This document shows positions 1 to 8,543 of a stretch of 64,000 nt of DNA, piece by piece. Numbering within the stretch: the first letter of the stretch is position 1; each line of letters begins with the position of its first letter. The notes under the pieces were generated by a model. It worked only from the letters and a program-made list of their open reading frames with translations. It made no database searches and had not been told where the DNA came from. Source of the DNA: Butyricimonas paravirosa (GTDB lineage Bacteria > Bacteroidota > Bacteroidia > Bacteroidales > Marinifilaceae); assembly GCF_032878955.1 (NCBI RefSeq), contig NZ_CP043839.1:3410001-3474000 (forward strand), read 5' to 3'. Position numbers and translations under genes: made by a program.

Positions 1-1
1 A

Positions 2-1144
2 AGATGGGATTATAAACAGAAGGATGTGGAGTCTTTAATTGAGAAGATATGGAAAGGTTATTATACTTGTATTGCGCATTTGAATGAAATTTTGAAAACG
101 GTGGATAAGGATCAGAATCTCTTTCAAAATGGTAATTATGAATTGATCAAAGGGGAAGCTTTGGGATTACGCGGTTTCTTGCATTTGGAATTGTTACGTA
201 TGTTTGGTCCCATCCCGGGAGAGACGGCAGCTAATCAGTTGGCCATCCCTTACGTGGAAGAGTTGACCAAGGACCCGAATAAATTGCTGACGCTGACATA
301 TAGCGAGGTGATTACCAAGATTATTAAGGATTTGGATGAGGCAGAACAATATTTGAAGGAAGATCCGATTATGGCAGAAGAAGATCCGACTGACGAATGG
401 CAGAAAAACAGAGGTTATCGATTTAATTATTATGCGGTGAAAGCAGCGAAAGCTCGTTACTATCGGTGGATTGGAAACGCTCCGAAAGCAGCCCAATATG
501 CTCAAGAGGTCATTGATAGTAAAAAATTTGCGTTAGCTACCGAGAATGATTATTCTTCTTCAGGAGGGTTGGTGATGTTGAAAGAGCATCTCTTTGGAGT
601 ACATAGCCAGAATCACCAGAGTATCATAGAACCTTATTTTAGTGGATCAGATCCTTTGTTAACTCAATCAACTAATTATATACAAACGGCTTACGAGAAT
701 ATTACGGGAGATATTCGTAATGTTACCAATCGTTATTGGCAGAGTAAACAGAGTCCGGATTACTGGTGGATTACGGTTAACTATTTTTTGAAATATATGG
801 ATGGGAGTGATTTTGAGTCACCTAATACGATACCCGTATTGAGATTAGCCGAGATGTATTTGATCTTGACAGAGAGTGCCAGTCAGGATGTGGCAAAGCC
901 TTATTTTTATCAGTATTTGATTGCGCGTAACGTGACTCTTTCGTGGGTGGATGATGTGGCAGATTCTGAAAAGTTGAAAGCACGCTTAGAGAAGGAGTAT
1001 AGGAAAGAGTTTTGGGGAGAGGGGCAGATGTGGTTTTGGTACAAACGTTGGAATTATGAGAAATTTACTTGGCCTTCATCGTTTACTGTGCCACAAGACG
1101 GTTATTTGATTCCGATTCCACAGAGTCAAACGATGTTTGATTAA
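2..1144 (+). CDS. RagB/SusD-family outer-membrane nutrient-binding lipoprotein, 5' truncated
   Basis: The reading frame is already open at the left edge (Arg-Trp-Asp-Tyr from base 2), so the N-terminus, signal peptide and lipobox lie outside the window. SusD proteins are surface lipoproteins that cap a SusC TonB-dependent channel and bind its substrate. What is visible fits the family: a helical segment with ALGLRGFLHLELLRMFG (the TPR-like region) and a C-terminal RKEFWGEGQMWFWYKRW signature followed by a Pro/Ile-rich end (YLIPIPQSQ). It is the first visible gene of a SusD / DUF4843 / PKD-like run; the order is identical to 42385-46410. Its SusC partner should lie just upstream, outside the window. 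Substrate unknown; no glycan enzyme is nearby. Confidence 0.9.
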   Translation, partial: RWDYKQKDVESLIEKIWKGYYTCIAHLNEILKTVDKDQNLFQNGNYELIKGEALGLRGFLHLELLRMFGPIPGETAANQLAIPYVEELTKDPNKLLTLTYSEVITKIIKDLDEAEQYLKEDPIMAEEDPTDEWQKNRGYRFNYYAVKAAKARYYRWIGNAPKAAQYAQEVIDSKKFALATENDYSSSGGLVMLKEHLFGVHSQNHQSIIEPYFSGSDPLLTQSTNYIQTAYENITGDIRNVTNRYWQSKQSPDYWWITVNYFLKYMDGSDFESPNTIPVLRLAEMYLILTESASQDVAKPYFYQYLIARNVTLSWVDDVADSEKLKARLEKEYRKEFWGEGQMWFWYKRWNYEKFTWPSSFTVPQDGYLIPIPQSQTMFD

Positions 1145-1165
1145 ATTATTGGTTGAATTGAAAAA

Positions 1166-1954
1166 ATGAATGTGATGAAAAGATATAGGTTATTTATATT
1201 GTTGGTTGTGGTTTTGAGTTCGTTTTTAGGTAGTTGTGACGAACAGGATGTAATACGTTACGAAAATGATCCGCGAATCTATTTTTACAAGGGGATCGTG
1301 TATGATAACGTGGCCAGAACTTCTTACACGCAGTCGGATAGTGTAAAACGGTCTTTTTTCGTGTTACCGGATACACAAATGTGGGATACCGTTTGGGTTG
1401 ATATCCGAACTATGGGATTCCCAACAGACTACGAGCGTCCGATGAAGATCGTGCAAACGAACGTCGGGGAGCCTTTTGCAGCTGTTGAGGGAAAGCACTA
1501 TATTGGTTTTGATGATGAGCGGGTGAAGGAACAAGTGTCGATAGCTGCCGGGCAAGTGAAGAGAATGTTACCCGTGATTTTCTATCGTGATCCATCGTTA
1601 GAAAAAGATAGTGTGCGCTTGGAAATTGAGATTCAGTCGAACGAGTATTTTAGTGTGGGAATGGATACGTTGTCGCATTTTATGGTGGAAATGACTGCTA
1701 AGCCGTCGAAACCAAGATTATGGAATAGTGTTTTTTCATATATATTTGGTGATTGGGGGGCAAAAAAAATGTGGTTTATTATGCGGTATGTCGGATTCAC
1801 TGATTTCGAGAATCGAATTAGTGATTATGCTTATCAAACCTATTTACGGGGCCGGGCTGCCGAGGCTTTAGCGGAATATAATGCGGACGAGCGGAATGAG
1901 GATCGTCCATTGAGAGAGGCTGATGGTACTTTAGTGAAATTTTTGGATAAATAA
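1166..1954 (+). CDS. DUF4843 domain-containing lipoprotein
   Basis: Predicted 262-residue lipoprotein with a hydrophobic N-terminus and lipobox LGSC, so mature Cys is around residue 24. The start could be the first Met (1166) or the Met three codons later (1175, MKRYRL); the second gives the more usual signal peptide. Internal features match the DUF4843 family found next to SusC/SusD: an early RIYF segment, a central beta-rich domain, and a C-terminal helical part ending in FLDK. It is the paralogue of 43956-44732 and sits in the same place, 21 bp after susD and 11 bp before the PKD-like gene. The role is unknown; family members are presumed accessory surface lipoproteins of SusCD complexes. 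Confidence 0.82.
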   Translation: MNVMKRYRLFILLVVVLSSFLGSCDEQDVIRYENDPRIYFYKGIVYDNVARTSYTQSDSVKRSFFVLPDTQMWDTVWVDIRTMGFPTDYERPMKIVQTNVGEPFAAVEGKHYIGFDDERVKEQVSIAAGQVKRMLPVIFYRDPSLEKDSVRLEIEIQSNEYFSVGMDTLSHFMVEMTAKPSKPRLWNSVFSYIFGDWGAKKMWFIMRYVGFTDFENRISDYAYQTYLRGRAAEALAEYNADERNEDRPLREADGTLVKFLDK

Positions 1955-1965
1955 AGTTTGATGTT

Positions 1966-3525
1966 ATGAGAATGAGAAATAAACTATGGATATTAGGAGT
2001 ATTGATTTTGATGATCACTACTTCATGTTATGATGATAAGGGAAATTATTCTTATCAAGATCCGAACAGCGTGTTGCCGCTTGAAATTGACGGATTACCG
2101 AAAGATACTTCTTTTATGTTGTTCTCGGAAATTGAGCTGACGCCGAAAATTTCGGGAATTGAAAATGAGGATGATTTTCAGTTTACATGGTACACTTATC
2201 AATTGTATGCTTCCGGATTCATACCTCAAAGGGATACATTAGCAACAACTAAAGATTTATCTTTCACGATGGAATATCCTGCGGGGAATCAATATCAATT
2301 GGTTTTTGAGGCAAAGGAGAAAAAAACGGGGCTTGCCGTACAAAAGAAAATCCTCATGCGTGTTACCTCAGAGTATAGCAAAGGATGGTTTATTTTAGAG
2401 GATGAGAATGGAATGACAGATATGGATTTTATTCAAGAGGATGGTACGGTACAGGAGAATCTTTTAACAGAAAGATTAGGGGAAAGAATGAAGGGAGAGG
2501 CTGTGAAATTAGTGTACATGAATGGTAGATACACGGATGAAGAGGTGGCAGAGGATGGGACCGTTACAGTTTTAGAAAGTTTGCAAGCTCTTCATATTTT
2601 GACAACACAAGATATGAAAACATTAAATCCGGGAAATTTGTCTGTGTTCAAAAATTTTGACGAGGAGTTTTATAATGTTCCTTCGGTTGCGGCTCCTCAA
2701 AATATGGATGCCTCTGGCGGGGATATGGTTCTGATAAATGCGGGGCGTTTACATTCACTTTATGGAATGTCTAGTAATGTAGGAAAATTTGGTGTCGGTA
2801 AAACAGGACCTGGAGAGTTGGCGTCCGATATGTTATTTCATGCTTATGCATACACTTATGTAATGCTTTTTAGTCGGGAAACTAAAAGTTTTGTGATGGG
2901 TGGATCAAGCTCTGAAAGTGACAAAGTCGAGGAATTCTTGCCGGAAGATGGTGGTAAAGTTGGTGAATCGACTTCCAATATGGATAAGGATTTAATTTGT
3001 ATGTTACAACGTACTTGGGCTAGTTCTGTTACAAAAGGTTGGGCGTTAATGAAGGGAATTAATGATCCGGAAAAATTCTATCTTGCGGATATTGCTTTTA
3101 ATGGACAATCCTATCCTTTCGTGGATTTTGATGAGATTTCTTCAGAACGAGGCATTTGCCATGCTGATGTATATGGTGCGCATCAGAATAATTCGATTTA
3201 TTTTGCGAAAGGTAATGTATTGTCTTATTACCAGAAGAATGCGTCGGATCGGGAATCGTTGGAAGAACTTTTTTACGAGTTCCCGGTAGGGGAAACAATT
3301 GCTTTTATACAGCAAACGGAATTACTAAAGAAGAATGAAGAGAGTGGTGAAGAGGAAAGCGATTTTTCGAATTTGATCGTATTAACGAATAGCGCTTCCG
3401 GTTGGAAATTGTATAGTTGTCCTTTGGAGGGAGACGGTCTTTCTCCTACATTGGTGCCGAATAAACAACCTGTTGTCATTGCTGCTGGTAAAGGATATGC
3501 TCGATTTGCATTACCGATGCAATAG
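1966..3525 (+). CDS. PKD-like family surface lipoprotein
   Basis: A 519-residue lipoprotein. The N-terminal signal ends in TTSCYDDKGNYSY, the hallmark start of the PKD-like lipoproteins that travel with SusCD/DUF4843 genes; the paralogue at 44752 has CFDDKGTYDY at the same place. Residues of about 30-130 look like an Ig/PKD-type beta domain (WYTYQLY, then a charged strand-rich part). The remainder (WFILEDENGMTDMDF onward) resembles the repeated-strand region of this family. It closes the partial left locus and is followed immediately by repeat copy A. Function is not known; ligand binding or stabilising the SusCD complex is inference from context only. Confidence 0.82.
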   Translation: MRMRNKLWILGVLILMITTSCYDDKGNYSYQDPNSVLPLEIDGLPKDTSFMLFSEIELTPKISGIENEDDFQFTWYTYQLYASGFIPQRDTLATTKDLSFTMEYPAGNQYQLVFEAKEKKTGLAVQKKILMRVTSEYSKGWFILEDENGMTDMDFIQEDGTVQENLLTERLGERMKGEAVKLVYMNGRYTDEEVAEDGTVTVLESLQALHILTTQDMKTLNPGNLSVFKNFDEEFYNVPSVAAPQNMDASGGDMVLINAGRLHSLYGMSSNVGKFGVGKTGPGELASDMLFHAYAYTYVMLFSRETKSFVMGGSSSESDKVEEFLPEDGGKVGESTSNMDKDLICMLQRTWASSVTKGWALMKGINDPEKFYLADIAFNGQSYPFVDFDEISSERGICHADVYGAHQNNSIYFAKGNVLSYYQKNASDRESLEELFYEFPVGETIAFIQQTELLKKNEESGEEESDFSNLIVLTNSASGWKLYSCPLEGDGLSPTLVPNKQPVVIAAGKGYARFALPMQ

Positions 3526-3548
3526 TTCGTGTTAGTGTTGTATAGGGA

Positions 3549-3736
3549 GGGGGCTGTCCCAAAAGTCATTTTATTTCGAAAAACTCCTCCGTCACTTCGT
3601 GCCACCTCCTCTATAAACAGAGGAGGTGCTGGTGACTCATCCCGAAGACAGGGAGTATTTTAACTCTCCCTCTGTTTATAGAAGGAGTACCCCGAAGGGG
3701 GGAGGGAGTTTTAAAGTGGCTTTTTGGACAGCCCCC
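3549..3736. repeat. Palindromic repeat element, copy A (188 bp, with terminal inverted repeats)
   Basis: The element starts with GGGGGCTGTCCCAAAAG and ends with its inverse complement (one mismatch, pairing extending about 26 bp). Inside is a 132-bp core (3581-3712) with two hairpins whose stems are CCTCCTCT/AGAGGAGG and CTCCCTCT-like around the loop ATAAAC, plus a CCCCTTCGGGG-type hairpin. The same core recurs inverted at 13244-13373 and 23393-23523. It lies between the PKD-like gene and the ABC permease. No gene is seen in it; short open frames across it are products of the repeat. Confidence 0.85.
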
Positions 3737-3763
3737 TTTTTATTCTTTGTTTTTTCAACATTG

Positions 3764-3795
3764 TTTGCATTTCTTTCTTATTATTCGTATCATTG
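3764..3795 (+). promoter_or_regulatory. Candidate Bacteroidota promoter for the ABC permease gene
   Basis: TTTG at 3764-3767, 20 bp spacer, then TATCATTG at 3788-3795, one mismatch from TAnnTTTG. Predicted transcription start is near 3801, leaving about 40 nt before the ATG at 3841. This supports 3841 as the start rather than the in-frame extension reaching back into the repeat. Confidence 0.4.
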
Positions 3796-3840
3796 TATAG
3801 TCGTGTGTGGCGTTTTATTGATAACTTAATATACAGTGCT

Positions 3841-6800
3841 ATGGACATTCATAACTTAAAAACCGTTGCTTGTTATAATTCGAGATTGTTGTTGAGAAGT
3901 TGGATGTTCCGGCTGTTTTTGTTATTACTTTTTCTGATTGTTATACTTTATCAGGTCTTGGCGCAGACCAATATTTTTTATGGGGTAAATAGTGGATTGG
4001 TGACGTTGTCATCTTATCTTCCTCATGAAAATGCTTATCTGTTCACGATCTTACAAATTGTGCCCTTGATCTTTTTGGCAGGGTCTTTTCTTGGGAAAGA
4101 GAGGAAGATGGATTCGATGGACACGGTTTACTATCGTCCGGAGAGTAATGCGGATTACGTGGTGGGAATGATGTTGGGATTCACGAAGACTTTTATGACG
4201 ATGGCGGGAATTTCTCTTGTTATTGGGATGTTGTTGCATATTTTTGCGAGTGAGTCTCCTTTTAATTTCTGGCTCTATCCTTTTTACTGGTTCACGATGA
4301 TTTTTCCGGCTTTGGTATTTGCCTTGGGTTTCTCTTTCTTCATTCATACATGGGTTCGTCACCGGGGACTTAGTATATTGATTCTTTTGGTGGTATTCGG
4401 GGTGTTTCTGTTTCAGTTGGGTAAGGTGCGGGAAGGGCTTTTTGATCCCTTCGGGTTGTCTTTACCGAATGCTTTTTCTGAAGTGACGGGACATCCGGGA
4501 ATGCCCCTTTATCTCATGCAGCGGGTTTGCTGGTTATTTGTGGGAATGGGGTTTGCTGGATTGGCCGTGTTGATGTTTCAACGTTTGCCGAATCGTCCGG
4601 TGAACCGAAAGCGGGTGATGATCGTGGCGGTCGGTTGTTTGGTGCTGGGGGTTCTATTCGGGGGAGTTGTTTACATGGCACGGGAGAACGTGAAGAATAT
4701 TCGGGAACTTTATGCCGAAACTTATAATAAATATCAAAAATTCCCGAAAGGAAACGTGGTTTCGAATACCTTGGAGGTGGAGCAAAAGGGAAATGTGCTG
4801 TCCGGGAAGAGTACCCTTCTTGTTAAAAATCAGGGGGATCAGGAATTATCGGAAATTATTCTTTACCTGAACCCTGCTTTGGTGGTGTCTGCGATAAAAG
4901 AAGGTGAGACTGGCGTGGCGTTTGAACGGGAGAATCAAGTGATTCGGGTTGCCCGGAAATTGCTACCCGGTGAGGAGGTGGAATTAACCGTGGAGTATAG
5001 TGGTGGAATTGATGAGCGGGTGTGTTATTTGGACGTGGATTTTGATAAATTATTTCAATTGCAGCCCATTCCCGGGCATAGTTCTACCGCGGGAAAGCGG
5101 TTTGCTTTTGTCGGGGATGATTTCACGGTGCTTACCCCGGAATGTCTTTGGTATCCGGTAGCCCGACCGTCGGTGAATCCGGCATCCCCGTATGATGTTT
5201 TGCCCGATTTTACTTCCTACTCGTTACAGGTGTCATCGACAGATGGGCGAACGGTTATTGCTCCCGGAAAGCGGGAGACGAAAGAAGGGCGTGTCTGTTT
5301 TACGGGAGATATTCCTTTGCCTGGGATGGGGCTTTGTATCGGAAATTTTGAAAAGTATGATCTTGTAGTTGATTCGACATTATATGAACTTTATCTTTTT
5401 GCGGGGCATGGTAAGCTTTTGCGAGGATTCGAGGAAATTCGTGATTCCATTCCAGCCATCATTCGTGATGCCCGTTATAACGTGGAGGAACAGATGGGGA
5501 TCACGTATCCTTATTCTCAATTGACTTTGGTGGAGACTCCGGTCTCTTTTTCCGGTTTTGCCCGTCCTAATAAAGGGGGAAGTGAAATGGCCCAGCCCGG
5601 AATGTTATTTCTGCCGGAACGGGGGATCGGGATGTGGAATGATTATAAGGCGGAGGTCGCTTTTAGAAAGCGAATGATGCCCGAGATATCGTCTTTTTAT
5701 AGTTCTACGGAGGATATGCTCAGTAGTGATTTGACTAGATCGTTATCTTCGATGTTTTTGAATGAATATCGTTATAATGTAAACCAAGCAAGTTTGTTAT
5801 TATATTCGGTTGTTTCGCCTTCTCTCTTGTGGCGTAGCGGGGTTGCCAGTACTAGTGTAGGTAATTTGTACACGATTAGTCCCATGTTTTATGAACAGAC
5901 TATGGCATTACATTCTGCTGAATATCCGGCAATTAATTCCATACTGACAGATGCGTTAAAGAAATCGAATATGTTTTTTATCTCTTATTCGGAGACGGAT
6001 CAAGTGGAACGCTTTGCAGGTCGTAGCGTGGGTGATCTTTTTCGTGATCGATTGGATAATCCTTATGAGACGGCGACTTTTTTACACGAGAGAACGAGTG
6101 AGTTATTGCGTTTGTTGAGTGTGAAGGATGTTCCCATGGAACAGATTGTGGCGTTTTTGGCGAAGTTCATTCGAGAAAATCGTTTCCGGCAAGTTGAGTT
6201 TGATGACATGAACCGGGAGTTTATTCAGGAGTTCGGGGTTGATTGGATGGACGTTTTGCCAAAATGGTACGAGAATCGTAAGGTCCCTGTATTTTTTGTA
6301 CGGGATTTTAAGGTGGAAAATATCGCTTCCCCAGAAGATGAAGGGAGTAGTCTTTCTGAATTTTCTTTCTCGGGGGATTTCATTATACGCGATCAGGCTA
6401 ACAGGCGGTCTCTCGTGTCGGTGAGTGTCTTCAATGACAGCGATGTTGATGGGGTCGTTTCTTTTGAGGCTCGTGATATGATATTTTCAGGAACAAGTTC
6501 TCGTAGACAAAGCGAACGAGGCGAGAAGGTTGTTACCCGGAATTTTTTAATTGAAGCGGGAACCGGCAAACAGATAGCTGTGGTGATGAAAGGGATAACA
6601 TCGACGTTCACTACCAATGTATCAAGTAATCTTCCAATCAAGTTTTTTGTTCGTGGGATGACGAATATATCGAGAACAACGGATTCGACCGAGTACGTGA
6701 AAGATCTGGATCGTTCTTATTTCATGCCGGCCCCCGGGGAGATTATCGTGGATAACGAGGATGAAAATTTTAAATTGATCTCGCCCTCTTCTCGGAAACG

Positions 6801-7332
6801 GCTACGAAATCTGATTTCTCCTTTGAGTGAGTCGAAATACGAGATGGGTTCAACTCTCATGATAAGAGAAGGGGTTGAAGTTGTTCCGAGGCACATGATT
6901 AGTTCTGAGGCATACGGGTTGAATAAGCTTACTCATGCTTTCATGTTACAGGGGAGTAAAGCGAAGATGGAATGGACTGCCCGGGTTGAACGTGAGGGCG
7001 AGTACGAGATTCTGGCGTATATTCCCCCGAAGGTTTTTGCCCATCGGATTGAAGAGCAGGAGAAAGGTGTCCGGGGAAGTGGAATCTTTACTGTTTCGGC
7101 TGTTTCTGTTACAGAAACAGAACCGGAAGAGGTAAAGCAATATTATATCGTGGATGTCGGTGGGGAAAAGCAGGAGGTTTCTGTTGATATTAAAGAGCAT
7201 GTGGGATGGGTTTCTCTGGGGTTATTCCAGTTGCCTGTCGGGGAATGTAAAATCGTGCTGACGGATCGGGGAAACAAGGATCAGGTTCTTCTTGGTGATG
7301 CGATCAAGTGGGTTTATATGGAGGATAAATGA
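3841..7332 (+). CDS. ABC-2-type permease fused to a degenerate M1 aminopeptidase-like ectodomain
   Basis: A 1163-residue protein. Residues 1 to about 290 hold roughly seven hydrophobic segments typical of ABC-2 permeases (including LFLLLLFLIVILYQVLAQ and LSILILLVVFGVFLF). Next come an extracytoplasmic beta region resembling the M1-peptidase N-domain, then a large alpha-rich part matching the catalytic and C-terminal region (VEQIVAFLAKFIREN-like segment). No HExxH zinc motif is present, so peptidase activity is not expected. The last 130-150 residues (YYIVDVGGEKQEVSVDI, then LLGDAIKWVYM) resemble the golvesin/xanthan-lyase-type C-terminal beta domain. The ATG at 3841 is preferred because the upstream frame is repeat DNA. 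There is no adjacent ATPase. Proteins of this architecture are Bacteroidota ABC permeases of unknown substrate. Confidence 0.75.
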   Translation: MDIHNLKTVACYNSRLLLRSWMFRLFLLLLFLIVILYQVLAQTNIFYGVNSGLVTLSSYLPHENAYLFTILQIVPLIFLAGSFLGKERKMDSMDTVYYRPESNADYVVGMMLGFTKTFMTMAGISLVIGMLLHIFASESPFNFWLYPFYWFTMIFPALVFALGFSFFIHTWVRHRGLSILILLVVFGVFLFQLGKVREGLFDPFGLSLPNAFSEVTGHPGMPLYLMQRVCWLFVGMGFAGLAVLMFQRLPNRPVNRKRVMIVAVGCLVLGVLFGGVVYMARENVKNIRELYAETYNKYQKFPKGNVVSNTLEVEQKGNVLSGKSTLLVKNQGDQELSEIILYLNPALVVSAIKEGETGVAFERENQVIRVARKLLPGEEVELTVEYSGGIDERVCYLDVDFDKLFQLQPIPGHSSTAGKRFAFVGDDFTVLTPECLWYPVARPSVNPASPYDVLPDFTSYSLQVSSTDGRTVIAPGKRETKEGRVCFTGDIPLPGMGLCIGNFEKYDLVVDSTLYELYLFAGHGKLLRGFEEIRDSIPAIIRDARYNVEEQMGITYPYSQLTLVETPVSFSGFARPNKGGSEMAQPGMLFLPERGIGMWNDYKAEVAFRKRMMPEISSFYSSTEDMLSSDLTRSLSSMFLNEYRYNVNQASLLLYSVVSPSLLWRSGVASTSVGNLYTISPMFYEQTMALHSAEYPAINSILTDALKKSNMFFISYSETDQVERFAGRSVGDLFRDRLDNPYETATFLHERTSELLRLLSVKDVPMEQIVAFLAKFIRENRFRQVEFDDMNREFIQEFGVDWMDVLPKWYENRKVPVFFVRDFKVENIASPEDEGSSLSEFSFSGDFIIRDQANRRSLVSVSVFNDSDVDGVVSFEARDMIFSGTSSRRQSERGEKVVTRNFLIEAGTGKQIAVVMKGITSTFTTNVSSNLPIKFFVRGMTNISRTTDSTEYVKDLDRSYFMPAPGEIIVDNEDENFKLISPSSRKRLRNLISPLSESKYEMGSTLMIREGVEVVPRHMISSEAYGLNKLTHAFMLQGSKAKMEWTARVEREGEYEILAYIPPKVFAHRIEEQEKGVRGSGIFTVSAVSVTETEPEEVKQYYIVDVGGEKQEVSVDIKEHVGWVSLGLFQLPVGECKIVLTDRGNKDQVLLGDAIKWVYMEDK

Positions 7333-7360
7333 TTTTATAGAAACTTTAACACGGCCTTTT

Positions 7361-7374
7361 GAGTATATATACTC
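7361..7374. promoter_or_regulatory. 14-bp perfect palindrome upstream of the efflux pump
   Basis: GAGTATATATACTC is self-complementary and lies in the 61-bp gap between the ABC permease stop and the RND adaptor start. Position and symmetry would suit an operator for the pump, but no regulator gene is adjacent, and AT-rich palindromes also occur by chance. Confidence 0.3.
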
Positions 7375-7393
7375 GATTTAAAAGTTTATATAT

Positions 7394-8473
7394 ATGAATA
7401 AGACAGTGTTTTCGGTATTGAAGTGGACTTCTGTTTCGGGAGTTTTGCTTGTTGCGATGTCTTGTCGGAGGGCTACTCCGGGCTTGGAGATTTCGCAATT
7501 GGTGAAGACGGCAGAGGTGCAGAAGTATGATGGGGAGTGTAGTACGACCTATCCCGGGAAGATCAAGGCGGCTTCAGATGTGCAGTTGGCGTTCCGGGTG
7601 GCGGGACCTATTCTACGTTTCAACGCTGAAGTGGGGGAGTTCGTGAAGAAAGGGAAAGTGTTGGCGGAGATTGATCCGAGAGATTACAGATTGCAGTACG
7701 AGGCGACAAAAGCGGAGTACACGCAGGTGACGGAGGAATCGGATCGGGTGATCGAGTTGTATCACCGGAAAAGTGTTCCCGTGAATGATTACGACAAGGC
7801 CGTGGCGGCAAAGCAGCGGATTGCCTCTTTGTATCACGCGAATCTGAATGCGTTGAACGATACGAAGTTGAAGGCTCCTTTCGACGGGTATGTCCAGAAG
7901 AAGTTTTTTGACGCTCACGAGATCGTGAATACCGGGACTCCCGTGTTGTCGATGATTAATAATGATTACTACGAGGTAAATATTGATATTCCGTCCAGTG
8001 ATTTTATTCGCCGGGAGAGCTTTAAGGAGTTTTATTGCGAGGCAGATGTCTTTCCAGGTGTAAAGATTCCCTTGGAGTTGCTGGATATAACACAACAAGC
8101 AAATTATAATCAACTTTTCCGGGTGCGCTTCCGGATGAAACCGGATGAGAAATTGAATCTGGCGGCAGGCATGAGTGTCAGCGTGACCATTCGTTTCGAG
8201 CCGGGCCAGGAGGGACTATCTATTATCCCGGTCTCTTCTTTATTTCAAAAAGAGGACCAATCATACGTGTGGGTGTATGATACAACCCAAACAACCGTGA
8301 GGATGAATCCCGTGAAAGTTATCGAACTGGATAAAGACGGGCAAGTCATCGTGGAATCGGATCTGGCCTCGGGTACAAGGATTGTTTCTGCCGGGGTGAA
8401 CGGTTTGAAGGAAGGGCAAAAAGTCCGTTTACTACCTCCCGTGTCCTCTTCTAATGTCGGCAAGTTATTATAG
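7394..8473 (+). CDS. RND efflux periplasmic adaptor (membrane fusion protein), lipoprotein
   Basis: A 359-residue HlyD/AcrA-family adaptor that bridges an inner-membrane RND permease and an outer-membrane TolC channel. The signal peptide ends in a lipobox (VAMSC), so it is probably anchored in the inner membrane. Visible domains: N-terminal barrel-sandwich half (DVQLAFRVAGPI, VGEFVKKGKVLAEIDPRDY), a short helical hairpin with AAKQR-type residues, the second lipoyl half (LKAPFDGYVQKKFF), then beta-barrel and membrane-proximal domains (NLAAGMSVSVTIRF; SLFQKEDQSYVWV). First gene of a three-gene pump with 8544 and 11785. The drug or metabolite exported cannot be told from sequence. Confidence 0.92.
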   Translation: MNKTVFSVLKWTSVSGVLLVAMSCRRATPGLEISQLVKTAEVQKYDGECSTTYPGKIKAASDVQLAFRVAGPILRFNAEVGEFVKKGKVLAEIDPRDYRLQYEATKAEYTQVTEESDRVIELYHRKSVPVNDYDKAVAAKQRIASLYHANLNALNDTKLKAPFDGYVQKKFFDAHEIVNTGTPVLSMINNDYYEVNIDIPSSDFIRRESFKEFYCEADVFPGVKIPLELLDITQQANYNQLFRVRFRMKPDEKLNLAAGMSVSVTIRFEPGQEGLSIIPVSSLFQKEDQSYVWVYDTTQTTVRMNPVKVIELDKDGQVIVESDLASGTRIVSAGVNGLKEGQKVRLLPPVSSSNVGKLL

Positions 8474-8543
8474 ATATTGAAAACTAAATTAACCTGCAAC
8501 TTGCAACCGGTCAACTTGCAACGTTGCAAAGCAACAAAATACA

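Noticed and set aside
3626..3829. Open frame running through repeat copy A
   Set aside because: Most of it is repeat DNA with hairpins, there is no family resemblance, and the core recurs elsewhere without preserving the frame.
3724..3840. Upstream in-frame start for the ABC permease
   Set aside because: It begins in the terminal inverted repeat of the element; a promoter-like sequence lies within it, and 3841 gives the normal N-terminus.
7613..8113. Long open frame on the minus strand inside the RND adaptor gene
   Set aside because: Shadow frame of a well-supported gene; its translation has no family features.
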